DNA of 64,000 bases from Fratercula arctica (Eukaryota > Chordata > Aves > Charadriiformes > Alcidae), in the NCBI GenBank assembly GCA_947846985.1, contig CANTUZ010000011.1, positions 33,971,589-34,035,588 of the forward strand, read 5' to 3'. The translations under genes and the position numbers were made by a program. Below the pieces are notes generated by a model. It did not search any database. It worked only from the letters and a program-made list of their open reading frames with translations, and was not told where the DNA came from. This document shows, in pieces, positions 26,001 through 36,011 of this stretch (position 1 is its first letter; each line of letters starts with the position of its first letter).

Positions 26001-26385
26001 GCGTGTGGACACCACGGTGATTGACAGTGCAAGAGGCAACCCTGGGGCTCCCGGGAGAGACTGGCTGATCCTGTGTTGCTCTCTGCCGTGCTGGGCTTAC
26101 GGAGCAGACCTCGCTGTGTGGCCAGAAAGGTTAAATTCTCTGTTGGCAGATAAGCATATTTAACTGGTCAGCTGAGCGGGTGCAGCTATTTCTCTATGGC
26201 CTGGCAGGCTATAGGTTTTTGGTGTGTATAGGTGGGAAGGGTACATGACTTACGTTGTGGATGGGTGTAGTTGTTTTTGTCATATTTGCTGGTGTTGAAG
26301 AGCGCAAGTAGCAAAGAGCAGATGTGAGCTGGAGAGGGAGGAACCTGTGGCTGGCCTGAAGTTTCGTACTCAGTTTGCAATACCG
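20020..26385. other. Non-coding stretch, no gene recognised
   Basis: There is a C8 run near 21072 and a T14 tract at 22341-22354. A mild CpG clustering at about 21245-21375 is not large enough to call an island. The 132-codon minus-strand frame at 22846-23244 and the 114/115-codon frames near 21.8 and 26.5 kb resemble no family. AT-rich patches occur at about 20940-21210 and 23690-23940. A TGACATCA CRE-like word lies at 24656-24663. Confidence 0.6.
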
Positions 26386-26390
26386 ACTCT
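26386..26390. repeat. Target-site duplication (left copy, ACTCT)
   Basis: This five-base direct repeat lies immediately before the LTR's TGTCCTGG and is identical to 27151-27155 on the other side. A 5-bp duplication is typical of ERVL-type integrations. Confidence 0.9.
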
Positions 26391-26734
26391 TGTCCTGGTT
26401 TGAGGTAAAACAGAACCAATTTTCTGATTTGTAATTTTACTTTTTAGCTGGGCCTCTTCTAACTGACTAAAGTCTGAAAGTAACAGCATATTGTTCAGAA
26501 ACTGTTCACTCTCAGAGTGGTAAGACCTGATTATACCAAGGAATGGTGTGCACAGAGGCTCTTGCTTATACTTATTGCTGTAACAACCAAGGTCAGCCAA
26601 CTTCGCTGTTTGCCCCATTAGAGGGTCAGAAGCAGAGAAGCGTGGGGGGGTCCCATCCGCAGGGAGGAGCGGACAGGGACAGGTGACCCAAAACTGACCA
26701 ACAGGGTATTCCATCCCATATGCATCACGCTCAG

Positions 26735-26741
26735 TATAAAA
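26735..26741 (+). promoter_or_regulatory. LTR TATA box
   Basis: TATAAAA lies within the solo LTR. Transcription would be expected to start about 25-30 bp downstream, near 26765, defining the start of R. It could act as a promoter for a chimeric host transcript, but no exon downstream is recognised. Confidence 0.7.
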
Positions 26742-27024
26742 GCTGAGGGATCAAAGGGGCAAGGCTGCTCTGGCTCGTCTTTTTCTTCAATGGCCAACGT
26801 CTGAGGAGGACCCTGTCTGTTTGTCTGCCTTTGATCCCCATCCAAGCATTCCTGACTCTAGATACGGAATTCGGTTCCTGTCCATCGCTGACTCCAGTCT
26901 GGGACTTCCCCTGTGTCTGCTGGTGACGCAATCGTCATCCTGGGAGCTGGATACGGTTTTGGATATATTGTATACTTTTTTTTCTTGATTATTATTTACT
27001 GTTTTCTTATTTATTATTATTTTC

Positions 27025-27030
27025 ATTAAA
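27025..27030 (+). terminator. LTR polyadenylation signal
   Basis: ATTAAA lies about 290 bp after the LTR TATA box and is followed by the T-rich sequence agttctttttct, consistent with the R/U5 polyadenylation region of the LTR. Confidence 0.6.
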
Positions 27031-27150
27031 GTAGTTTAGTTCTTTTTCTAAACTCGTAAATCTCCTTATCTCTTTCTCTCCTCTGTGAGGAGAGAGGCGG
27101 GGGAGGCCCATCTGTTGTTCTGATTGGCCAATCCAGCCAAAATCACGACA

Positions 27151-27155
27151 ACTCT
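27151..27155. repeat. Target-site duplication (right copy, ACTCT)
   Basis: This copy is identical to 26386-26390 and directly follows the LTR's terminal CA. Confidence 0.9.
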
Positions 27156-27754
27156 TCTGTGGATGATGCAAAATTGTCTACTCGCCCAAAAGCTGGCAGT
27201 TGAAATGCTTACTGATCTGTTGTCCTCTACCAACCATGCTCAACCTTCGTGCCCAGCAGGGAGACTTTGTCACCTCCCTTCCCAAATGGGATGTGGAGGT
27301 GGGTACAAACTATTCTGTGCTCTTTGTCTGTGCATCTCGCCATCAGCCCATCTGTAGAAAGAGTTTCTGATGCTGCAGATCCATTGCGCTCTAAGCCCTT
27401 GCCACTTAGCTGGCCCAGTGCGGTGACACGTGGCTGTTACATAGTTGGATACACCAGGATGCGGAGACTCTCGAAGGAGGGCACAGGCCTGAAGGGCAAC
27501 TCATTTTCAGATCTGCATATTTGCATCTGTATGTGTGCTGTTAGCTCAGATTGCTCAGAGGGTGATCAGCTGGAGGAGTTTACACTGCTAACGTGGCTCA
27601 TAGCTCAACCTGGGATACAGGGGTGGGCTACTGAGGTACACAGATTTCAACTGTACCCATCAGGAAAATGTATTCTATCTCCTAATTACCATAATTATTT
27701 TCTACTGTGATTCCCCTAAATAGTTGTTCTATAATTGCTTTTTTTTTTTTCCTG
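27156..27754. other. Non-coding spacer between the solo LTR and the CR1
   Basis: A plus-strand open frame of 153 codons (27249-27710) crosses this spacer but has no recognisable domain and no conserved motif. It ends in a T-run at 27739-27750 next to the CR1 3' end. The frame is judged chance. Confidence 0.6.
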
Positions 27755-28962
27755 AATCATAGAATCTTCATGGTTGGAAAGGACTTTTGAGATCGAGTCC
27801 AACCATACGCACACAAAAAAACCCCCTACAGTCTCTGTCACTAGAGCATGCCCTGAAGTGCCAAATTATACACGTTTCTTAAATACCTCTAGGGATGGTG
27901 ACTCAACCGCCTCCCTGGGCAGGCTGTTCCAGTGCCTGACCACTCTTTCAGTAAAGTAATTCTTCCTAATATCTAACCTAAACCTCCCCTGCCGCAACTT
28001 CAGACCATTTCCTCTGGTCCTGTCATTATTCACCTGGGAGAAGAGGCCAACCCCCACCTCTCTACACCCTCCTTTCAGGTAGTTGTAGAGGGCAATGAGG
28101 TCTCCCCTCAGCCTCCTCTTCTCCAAACTAACCATGCCCAGCTCCCTCAGCCTCTCCTCGCATGGCTTGGTCTCCAGACCCCTCACCAGCTGGGTAGCTC
28201 TCCTCTGGACACGCTCCAGCACTTCAATGTCCCTCTTGTACAGAGGGGCCCAGAACTGAACACAGCACTCGAGGTGAGGCCTCACCAGTGCCGAGTACAG
28301 AGGCACCATCACTTCCGTGCTCCTGCTGGCCACGCTATTCCTGATACAAGCCAGAATGCTGTTGGCCTTCTTGGCCACCTGGGCACACTGCTGGCTCATG
28401 TTAAGCTGGGCGTCCCCCAGCACCCCCAGGTCCTTTTCTGCTGGGCAGCTTTCCAGCCACTCTTCCCCAAGCCTGTAGCATTGCTTGGGGTTGTTGTGAC
28501 CGAAATGCAGGACCCGGCACTTGGCCTTATTAAACCTCATACGGTTGACCTCGGCCTGGCCAGGTCCCTCGGTAGAGCCTTCCTACCCTCAAGCAGATCA
28601 ATGCTCCCACCTAGTTTGGTGTTGTCTGCGAACTTACTGAGGGTGCACTCAATGCCCTCATCCAGATCATCGATAAAGATATTAAACAAAACTGGCCCCA
28701 AAACTGAGCCCTGAGGGACACCACTGGTGACCGGCCACCAAGAGGATTTCACCCCATTAATCACAACTCTCTGGGCACAGCCAGTTTTTTACCCAGTGAA
28801 GAGTACACTTGTCTATGCCATGATTCGCCAGCTTCTCCAGGAGAATGCTGTGGGGGATGGTGTCAAAGGCCTGACCAAAGTCCAGATAGACAATGTCCAC
28901 AGCCTTCCCCGCATCCAGAAGGCAGGTCACATGGTCATAGAAAGAGATCAGGTTGGGCTTGT
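27755..28962 (-). mobile_element. CR1 LINE, 5'-truncated
   Basis: This is a non-LTR retrotransposon fragment of about 1.2 kb on the minus strand. It carries the 3' half of ORF2 and the whole 3' UTR. The 3' end (low coordinate) has the CR1 hallmark: a short terminal unit related to ATTCTATG with no poly-A tail, seen on the plus strand as gaatcatagaatc at 27754-27766. The 5' end breaks off within the reverse-transcriptase domain, just before the conserved NLISFYD stretch. 5' truncation is the normal outcome of target-primed reverse transcription in this family. The upstream ORF1, the endonuclease domain and the first RT motifs are absent. No target duplication is evident, which is also usual for CR1. 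The element cannot mobilise itself. Confidence 0.97.
27866..28960 (-). pseudogene. CR1 ORF2 C-terminal fragment (reverse transcriptase, inactive)
   Basis: The translated pieces show RT motif A (VYLDF), motif B ([11 protein letters not shown]) and motif C, followed by the thumb and the C-terminal region ending [12 protein letters not shown]. The longest intact piece is about 224 codons (27866-28540). Four defects disable it. It is truncated at the 5' end. A one-base frame change lies near 28777-28790, between NWL and the QRVV part. A short deletion near 28545-28560 removes sequence after RDLAR and shifts the frame into the [12 protein letters not shown] part. The catalytic FADD motif reads FADN (28621-28632), losing the second aspartate that binds metal. 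The protein would normally nick-prime and copy CR1 RNA at the target site. Here it is a molecular fossil. Confidence 0.95.
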
Positions 28963-28980
28963 ACCAGAAAATGGTACAAG
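28958..28980. repeat. 9-bp inverted repeat at the CR1 5' junction
   Basis: Cttgtacca (28958-28966) and tggtacaag (28972-28980) are exact inverted copies around GAAAA. They straddle the point where recognisable CR1 sequence ends. The pair could mark a template switch or fold-back during insertion, or be chance. Confidence 0.8.
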
Positions 28981-30593
28981 TTATTTTTTTTGTGTCTTTT
29001 GGTACTTAAGCATGTCCTTGCAGTATCATTTGAAGTAATCTAGAGGTTTGGACAACTTTTTTAATAATAAAAGATACATAAGTTCAATTTTATTTTTTTA
29101 AATATCTGGTCCTGCAAATGCAGAAACCCAAGAAAACTATTATAGATGCATAAAATATTGTACCCATCTACAGATGTTTTGGTAACTGGGGCTTAATCTT
29201 TGAAGTATGGCTTGAAGCTAAGTACATAAACTAGGAAAGAAACTTGAAGCATATATTTTACAAAGGCTATTGAAGAAGTTTTGGCTGTGAAGTCCATTGA
29301 CGCATTCTATACATTGAAGATCAAACTAGCATTTAATACCAAAGTTCTGGTCAGTCCCTGTATTTGTCATGCCTCAAATATACAGTGAATATTTTCTGTC
29401 CTGAAGGTCATGCGTCTAGTGATTCGTCAAGTTGTTTAAGCGATTGCCCCTATGAGTTGCGTTGCCTTGTAAGGACAGAGACCTGGGAGAACAGTGTCTC
29501 TCAATTGCTGTCGTAGCTTTTAGGCATAAGGTTGTTTTCTAAGATATACATATTTTTTTTTCCATAATGAAGTCTTTGATTTTTATAAGATATACAGAGA
29601 GACTGATCCAGCTGTTTACCTAAGCATCACAAGATCTATAGGCATAAAAAGCATTTATCTGATTTTTAAGGTGGATGTGATCTAACATATTTGGGCAACA
29701 TTCAGCTTGCATCCAAGGGTATTAGTCTAATGGGTCCTCTTGATAGGACAAGAGAATGTCATGTATGTCTCTCTGAAAGAAGAGAAGGTCACTTTGTATG
29801 AAGGATTCAGGACTATGTAACTCTTCCTTCATATAGAGATGAATCTCTAACGTGGCCGTTTGTCATGAACATGTAAGAGAGATTTTAGATGGGTCATATT
29901 AGCCAGTAGCTTAGCCTGCAGCAGATGTACAAGAAAAGTCCTTCTCCCCACCCCCTAAGGATGCCTGAGCTTCAAACTTTGTTTTACCAAAGGCAGAAAA
30001 ACATCTAAATGCTTGGGTACATCTTCAAGTATTTATCTGAGTCCTTTTGTGGTTTGCAAAATGATTTTGCGGTGGCTTAGTTACAGGATATAAATAAGTA
30101 CTCTTACTATGGGAAAATACTGGATATTAAAAAGCTCTTTAATTTAGCAGAGAAATGCATCACAGGAAATAAGGGCTGAAAGATGGAGCCAGATGAATCT
30201 ATGGCAACGAATGTTTTAAAGAGTAGTTTTAAATAATCATTGAGACTAAGGACGTAAAGAACAGAGTGGAGTTACCATCTCTCAGTACCTTCAGATCATG
30301 ATTGAATGCCTGTCTGAAAGATATTTTTCAGGAAATTACATGCTGCTGAGCTCAGTATAAAGATAACCCAGCAAAAAGTAACAGTCTGTGTTAGAAGAGA
30401 CTTTTCACCAGTTATCAAATGATACCTCCTGGCCTTGGCTGTCATGAATTGAAGCAGCTGAAGACTTGGTGCAGAGTGGCTGCAGTTCAGTTTGCTGTGA
30501 AAGGCGTTTTCTTCTGATGTTTCCAGGGCTTCTGTATGGGCTGAAAGTAGAGGTATAAGTTAGCTCTGAAGAGGGGGTAACTTTTTACACAGT
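28981..30593. other. AT-rich non-coding stretch
   Basis: No gene, repeat family or RNA gene is recognised. Open frames are very short, which fits high AT content. Two copies of aagatatac (near 29539 and 29588) are a minor direct repeat. Confidence 0.65.
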
Positions 30594-30617
30594 GGGGGGA
30601 GGGGGGGTGGGGCGGGG
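30594..30617 (+). repeat. G-quadruplex motif
   Basis: Four G runs of 6, 7, 4 and 4 bases (30594-30599, 30601-30607, 30609-30612, 30614-30617) are separated by single bases A, T and C. Single-base loops predict a very stable parallel quadruplex on the plus strand. No gene start is recognised nearby, so its role is unknown. Confidence 0.8.
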
Positions 30618-32540
30618 AAAGGTGGATGGAATTTCCATTCACCTTTTTCTTCTTTTTAGCTCTAATTCCTTAGTCAAATTTTGGGGGTACAGCGTGACAG
30701 GTGAAGAGGAATACTTCAACTGCTCCTTAAGACTTAGATATATCTTTTCTGCTAATAACACAGTAAAACCCCGTGTTTAGTGCTTAAAATTAAATATTGG
30801 AGCTAGATCTAATCTGAGTTTTGAATTAAACCTGATGAGCTTGGACTAATCACTTATGCTGATGTCTCACTCAAATATAAAGTATATTATAACTTTTGAC
30901 TACTTTGTAATTTGATCACGTTTCCGTGAGATGCTCTATTTTATAAAGACTTAATTTTACAATTTTATTTAATGTTATAAAGGTTTGTTGCTTTGATTTG
31001 AGATCCTCTAATAGAAAATCTCATACAGGCAGAAGGTATAAGAACGGGGAAATCCTGCGTGGTAAAAAAATAATCTCATCTGCTGCGGCGTGTAGTATCT
31101 CTTCCTGGGGATGTTTCAATGGAAAGATCCTGTAAAACTAGAAGAAAAAGAGTATTAGATGTTTGACTAGTACCTGAATTTTACAGTCGTACATAAGTGG
31201 TGGGATTTTTTTTTTTTTTTCTTCTCCCATCACTGTTTGAAGGAGGATTCTTATTTCACCCTTGCATGGGGGGGTTACAGATACTCCTCCCTGGTGCCAA
31301 GTACCCCACTGGTGGCATCACCAGGGTGCAGGTGAACCCTTTTGTAGGCTGTTAGAGAGTCTTCCTACTTCTGCTCCAAGGATGCCACCTCCAAACTGTT
31401 TCATATGTAAATTTTTAAGTGAACATTGAAGTCTCTCTCTCTTCTGAGAACTCCTATATTTTTTTTACTCAGATACTCCCTTGAGGAGCTTCCCTGTCAA
31501 ACTATCAAATCTCCGCAGAGATACTGGCTTTGCTTGCTGTAGTAATCCCTTCTGCCAGTTCTCGGGGCGCGCGTGGACCTGAACATTGTCAGAAAGGACA
31601 GTGATAGGTATTAGTGGAAAATGCTTCTGACAGAGCAGCAGGTGTTGCTCAATATAATCTTCCCCATGGAAGTCAAGAAGAGCTTGGTGCCTGCAGAAAA
31701 TAATGAGATAACAGTTGCTGGTGGAGTCCAGCACTGTCCTTGTATCCCAGACATCTATGCAAGTACAGCTCCCTCCTACAGCCTTGCAAAGCGGGCATTA
31801 ATTGGGGTGGATATATGAATATATGCTGGGGAGGAGTGACTGGGACTGAAGGCAGAGATGGAGAGGACTGGTTTGTCCAGTTTTCATCTTTTTTCTCATG
31901 AAATGATGTCTAGTTGCTGTATAAAAAAGGATGATGAGCTCGGTGGACCTTTGATCTATCTGCTGTGTGTTAACCTGTGACATCAACATAATCATAATGT
32001 CTGTTGGTGAATGGTTAGCACAGTAGCAGTGAAACTCCTCATGCTTCAGGATGGTAGTGTTGGCTGGCTGTCACGCCATACCTCGTTGCTTCTAGCTAGG
32101 CCTGTGTTTTAGTGGATTTTGTCTTATGAGACTTGGCATTGAGATGTTGCAGCGATGGAAATAGTACAAGTCCTTTAGGCAGGTACAGCAGTTCACGTGG
32201 AAAATTATGATACTGAACAAAGCGAGAAATTTCGTGTCTGGAAAATGAAATTTTGAGAAATTTGGAGCTCTAAAGCCAACACGTCTCTTGTGGAGGTGCA
32301 TGCACAGGGTCCAGTTTTCTGCCGTCTCCCGTCTCCGCACTGTGCTTTACTCTGATGTAGGAGCTGTGCGATCGAGAGCCACCTTCCCACCGATTATTTA
32401 TACACAGAGCAATGTAACCCAGCCTCTGAGTGAGGCATTTATACCAGTGGGATCCTAGTGCTGTATAAATAATTGCAGTATTGCAAGCATCGCCTGCTGA
32501 CTGTATGGCATAACCACACTATTTATATGAATCTGACAAT
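30618..32540. other. Non-coding stretch, no gene recognised
   Basis: A T14 tract lies near 31207-31220. The 90-codon minus-strand frame at 31465-31734 resembles nothing known. The sequence from about 30780 to 31000 is AT-rich and CpG-poor. Confidence 0.65.
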
Positions 32541-32740
32541 GTAACTATAGTTGTGGAAGACAATTTAAATACAGCCGGCGAAGTAAGTATACCCTTAGGA
32601 AGGTATAACTAACTACACAGATAATAGTATCAGGTAACTGTACCCACAGGAAAGCATAAACATACAAATAATAGCTACAATGTAAGTATAATATAGAAGT
32701 CGGAGGGTCTCAATATTGATATAATAATAGTAGGGTAACT
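32541..32740. repeat. Decayed minisatellite, unit about 42-53 bp
   Basis: Four successive units begin with GTAACTATA, GTAAGTATAC, GTAACTGTAC and GTAAGTATAA at 32541, 32583, 32634 and 32682, and a fifth GTAACT lies at 32735. Units 2 and 3 also share the words aggaa, cataa/gtataa and acaaataatag/acagataatag at matching positions, with gtatcag or gctacaat at the unit end. Unit lengths are 42, 51, 48 and 53 bp. The array is AT-rich and strongly diverged. Each unit start also looks like a 5' splice-site consensus, which is probably coincidental. Confidence 0.6.
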
Positions 32741-35700
32741 TAGAGGAGAGGAATGTAATTGTCTGAATAAGTGCAGCGATGGGAGAGAGTAGCTTGGAGA
32801 GCTGTAGCTGTGATATCTAACTCTCCCAGTAACAGGAGGTCATCTGCACGTGCCCAGAGCAGCGTTTGAATTTGAAACTTTAAGGAAGGGGGACTTGAAG
32901 GATGGGCAGTGAACTGCGGAGGGGGTCTGTTCCCGGGAAGCCGAGTGCTGGGGAGGAGCCGTGATCTAGCACGGGAGGACGAAGGATGGAGGAGTGCAGT
33001 GGAATTGGGCACGTGAGTTGCTGCTTTTCTGGTCGCTTCCCCAGGAATTCAATTGGAGAACAGTTTTTAAGGTGAAATCAGACATCCTCGAAGAGAAAAG
33101 GTTTCCCAACATGTGAAGTGGTGACGGGCCCATCCAGCTGCAGAGCAGCGGCATCACATGGCATATGCAGGGTATGGGATTAGTAACTTGTGCCAGAAAG
33201 AGGGGATGGGAGAGCAGAGAGACTCAAAAAAAGCCATTTTTGCAGTGACAAACAGCAAACATAAAGGGAAACTGTCAAAAATAATGTCTCAACTTGATAT
33301 TTTTTCTTTTTTTTTTTCCAAGTTGATTTAATCAACCCTCTAAATAGATGACACCATCTTTTTACTCCAGTGCCTCCTAAAGCTAAAAAGAGAAATAAAA
33401 ATCATTGCTAATTACCCTTTGTTTGTATACTGCTCTGTAGCTCTTAAGCAACAAACTCGTCTGAAGAGACAGCCAAAGCAATGCTCTTTCCCGCTGCCTG
33501 CCATGGTAGATTGAGACTGGTGCTGTGTTCTCCAAACTGTGTTCAGATGGAAATTGGATTGAGTAAAATAATATGAGTGCTGTCTCCTCTAGACCTTCAC
33601 GTGGGCTGTATATATTTCATAAGGTGTGCGTTTGACAGTGCAAGGGGAATGACTTGGTTTTAAAAATAGGATCAGTTTAAAGTTTCGATGCAGTGCTGGT
33701 CTGTGTATTGTTTAAGGAGAAGAAACTGGGTTTTGGAGTGGGTTTGTGTTTGGTTTTCTTGAGCTAATTTCTTAATGAATTGTTTGGAAGATGCTGGTTA
33801 TCAAAACCCAGAATTGAATACCTGGGGAGCTGTGTTGAGGATGAGCACTGAAACGCTGTCAAGTGCAGGGCACTCTGTTTCCGAGGTTGGCAAATCACCT
33901 GGTTTTTGAAAGTTGCTCTGATCAGTTCTGGTTTTTAGAAACAGGGAGCAAAATAAATTCTTTGATATCTCTTCAGAAATGCAGTATAAATACATAATGA
34001 TTAGGCTGGTTTTCCTTTGTCCTTGGTGCAGTGACAGCTGTTTAAATGCTAAGACAGCTCCGTAGGAATTGCTGCCTGGAACAGACCATTGGTCATCCAA
34101 GGGAGCATTGTATCTTACAAATGGCTCATTGGAAATCTAAGAATAATCTCTATTATATAGCTGAGCTGAAGTGTCTGGCCACTTTACCTCAATGTGCCAA
34201 GAATATCGTTTACTCTGCAAGCAAGATGATTAGGAAACCCTTGAGGCTCAGCATTAAATTCCTACAGGGTGCAGGGATACAGGCACAAAGTGCAAAGACC
34301 AAATGAGATAAGAGGTAGATTTTCTGGTTGACGCTTTCCACCTACAGGAAGAAGGACGTGCACTATTTCCTGAAGGAAGCTTCTTTGGGAGGGTGTCTCA
34401 TTAGCAACATGTATTACCCTTTTTAAAGTTCAACCTTGGGAGCCTTTTCTGATTTGAAGTGACTGGAAAGCGATGGGGGAGCAATGCTGGTGGGCTGGGC
34501 ACGGGTAGCAAGAAGCCCTACAGGTAAAAGGAAAGGCCATCAAGAAGAGGGAGGAGGGAGGGAAGTGATGCTGAGCATGGAGAGATGTCAGCTACATTAT
34601 TCACTGATTTCCTTCAGGCCAGCTGCAAGACTCACGTTCTGCTCTGCTGCATTCAAAAATCACTGTGGCGAGTGCTCTGCGCAATCTCCCAGGCGATTTA
34701 ACACCACCAATGTATAGATTTACCAGATAGTATCAGACACGAGTAGCAATGTCTGATAGACCCTCATAATCACAGTCCATATTGATTGAAACCATGGTTT
34801 CTGGAATGACACAAAGTGCTTATGTATTGGTTGCACAGTCTAGCCGGGTCTAGTCCTAATCGGAGTCCTAAACAGGTCAGTAGCTGCAGAAACGAGGCAG
34901 ACCTGAGGACACATCCGTTGTAAGAGCTAATAGAGGACTTTTAGGGGTCCTCTTCCTCCATTGGTGATGCAGGCATCTTAATCTTATTCTCAGTTTTGGC
35001 CCTTCCTCCAGAAAGTACCTATCTAGCTCTTGCATTTTTTGAAAAGAATAATTACCAATGATGGACAAGGAGGCTTTTTGAGAAAGGACTAATTGTTCCA
35101 AATCTCTGCGAGAATAGCGAACAATCAAACCAAAGCAAAACCAAACTGCTCCTGATAAATAGAGCCACAATTGCCAACCTGTTGGAGGGTCTCCCAGCAT
35201 GGGCAACGTTCATGTCATCCAGCCTCTCTTGTTTGTGTAAGCAACTTGGTGCCTTGTCCCCCTGGAATTGCTCTCAGGTTAATGAAGAGGAGTGTAATCC
35301 TCTGGAGACTGATTTAAGGCATGTGAGCAAATGCCTGATTCTGGTGTTTTGAACCCTCTGACACTTGTTCTATTGGTTCTTGATTGGTGAAAGCATGGGA
35401 AGATTGGCCCATAATGAACACAGAAGAACTGAGGCTGAAGAAAGTGTGAACACGAAAGGGGAATAAGTGGTGGACAGATGCTTCTTTTAGCAAGTTACCC
35501 TCTATAATTAAACCTTGGTAGGCCCAGGAACCTCTTTTTTGTTACAGACCAAACGCATCCTATTTGCCGATGAACCTTATGGTGTCACTGGGTCACTGAT
35601 GATGCACAACTGATGGCATTGGCAAGGCTGTTCATCATGACTTGTGTTGGGATGAGTGCCTTCACCTGTAGCTCACAGGTTCCTGTCAAATGGTGGTGTC

Positions 35701-35988
35701 TTGGCAGCTTATCTGACAGTCTCAACTCAGTTATAAGTGGATTGGGATAGTCACTAGAGCTCTTATTGACAGCCCTAGCAGGCTGAGCATGAGGAGCTCT
35801 ACATAGAGCGTAAACTCCCTTCTTGCACCTAGATAAGGCTCTTCCAGGCCAGGTAGAGGTACAAAGGCAAGCTGGTGCCATGCTGCTGGGGAAATCACGC
35901 TGGCACTGCTGTGATCAGTAAATGGACTTCTCAGCTTTTCCTCGAGCATAGGTAGAAAATTAATAAAACAGTTGCTTGTCTTTCACAG
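32741..35988. other. Non-coding stretch, no gene recognised
   Basis: An 8-bp inverted repeat (tcaacttg and caagttga, 33289-33326) flanks a T-rich loop. A 9-bp inverted repeat (tatcagaca and tgtctgata, 34731-34758) has a 10-nt spacer. Open frames up to 109 codons resemble no family. Confidence 0.62.
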
Positions 35989-36005
35989 GTTCTGGCACTA
36001 ATGAG
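35989..36005 (+). other. Candidate 17-nt microexon
   Basis: A strong 3' splice site, pyrimidine-rich gttgcttgtctttcacag (35971-35988), is followed after 17 bases (gttctggcactaatgag) by a strong donor GTAAGT (36006-36011). A branch-point-like ttaataa lies about 20-30 bases upstream. In one phase the insert adds Ser-Gly-Thr-Asn-Glu after a split codon. In another phase it contains TAA. A 17-nt exon would shift the frame unless paired with another exon of suitable length. No gene is recognised around it, so this could equally be a lone chance pair of sites or a long non-coding RNA exon. Confidence 0.25.
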
Positions 36006-36011
36006 GTAAGT

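Larger units (their letters stand above)
26391..27150 (+). mobile_element. Solo LTR of an avian endogenous retrovirus (ERVL-like)
   Basis: This 760-bp element starts TGTCCTGGTTTGAGG and ends ATCACGACA, so it has the TG...CA termini of retroviral LTRs. It is flanked by identical ACTCT duplications. The U3 part holds a block ending in a TATA box (TATAAAA, 26735-26741), preceded by gtattccatcccatatg (26706-26722), which I recognise from abundant bird ERVL LTRs. An ATTAAA polyadenylation signal lies at 27025-27030, followed by a T-rich and GAGG-rich U5 with the palindrome gattggccaatc (27122-27133). No gag, pol or env sequence and no second LTR occur in the window, so the provirus was lost by LTR-LTR recombination. 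The intact duplication suggests a moderately young insertion. The subfamily is not determined. Confidence 0.93.

Noticed and set aside
27249..27710. 153-codon plus-strand open frame between the LTR and the CR1
   Set aside because: Not related to retroviral or LINE proteins as far as can be seen. It runs into simple sequence and is probably chance.
28274..28714. 146-codon plus-strand open frame inside the CR1
   Set aside because: It is the antisense shadow of the CR1 reverse-transcriptase frame.
26391..28962. A single composite element joining the LTR and the CR1
   Set aside because: They are about 600 bp apart in opposite orientation, the LTR has its own flanking duplication, and the CR1 3' end is intact, so they are independent insertions.
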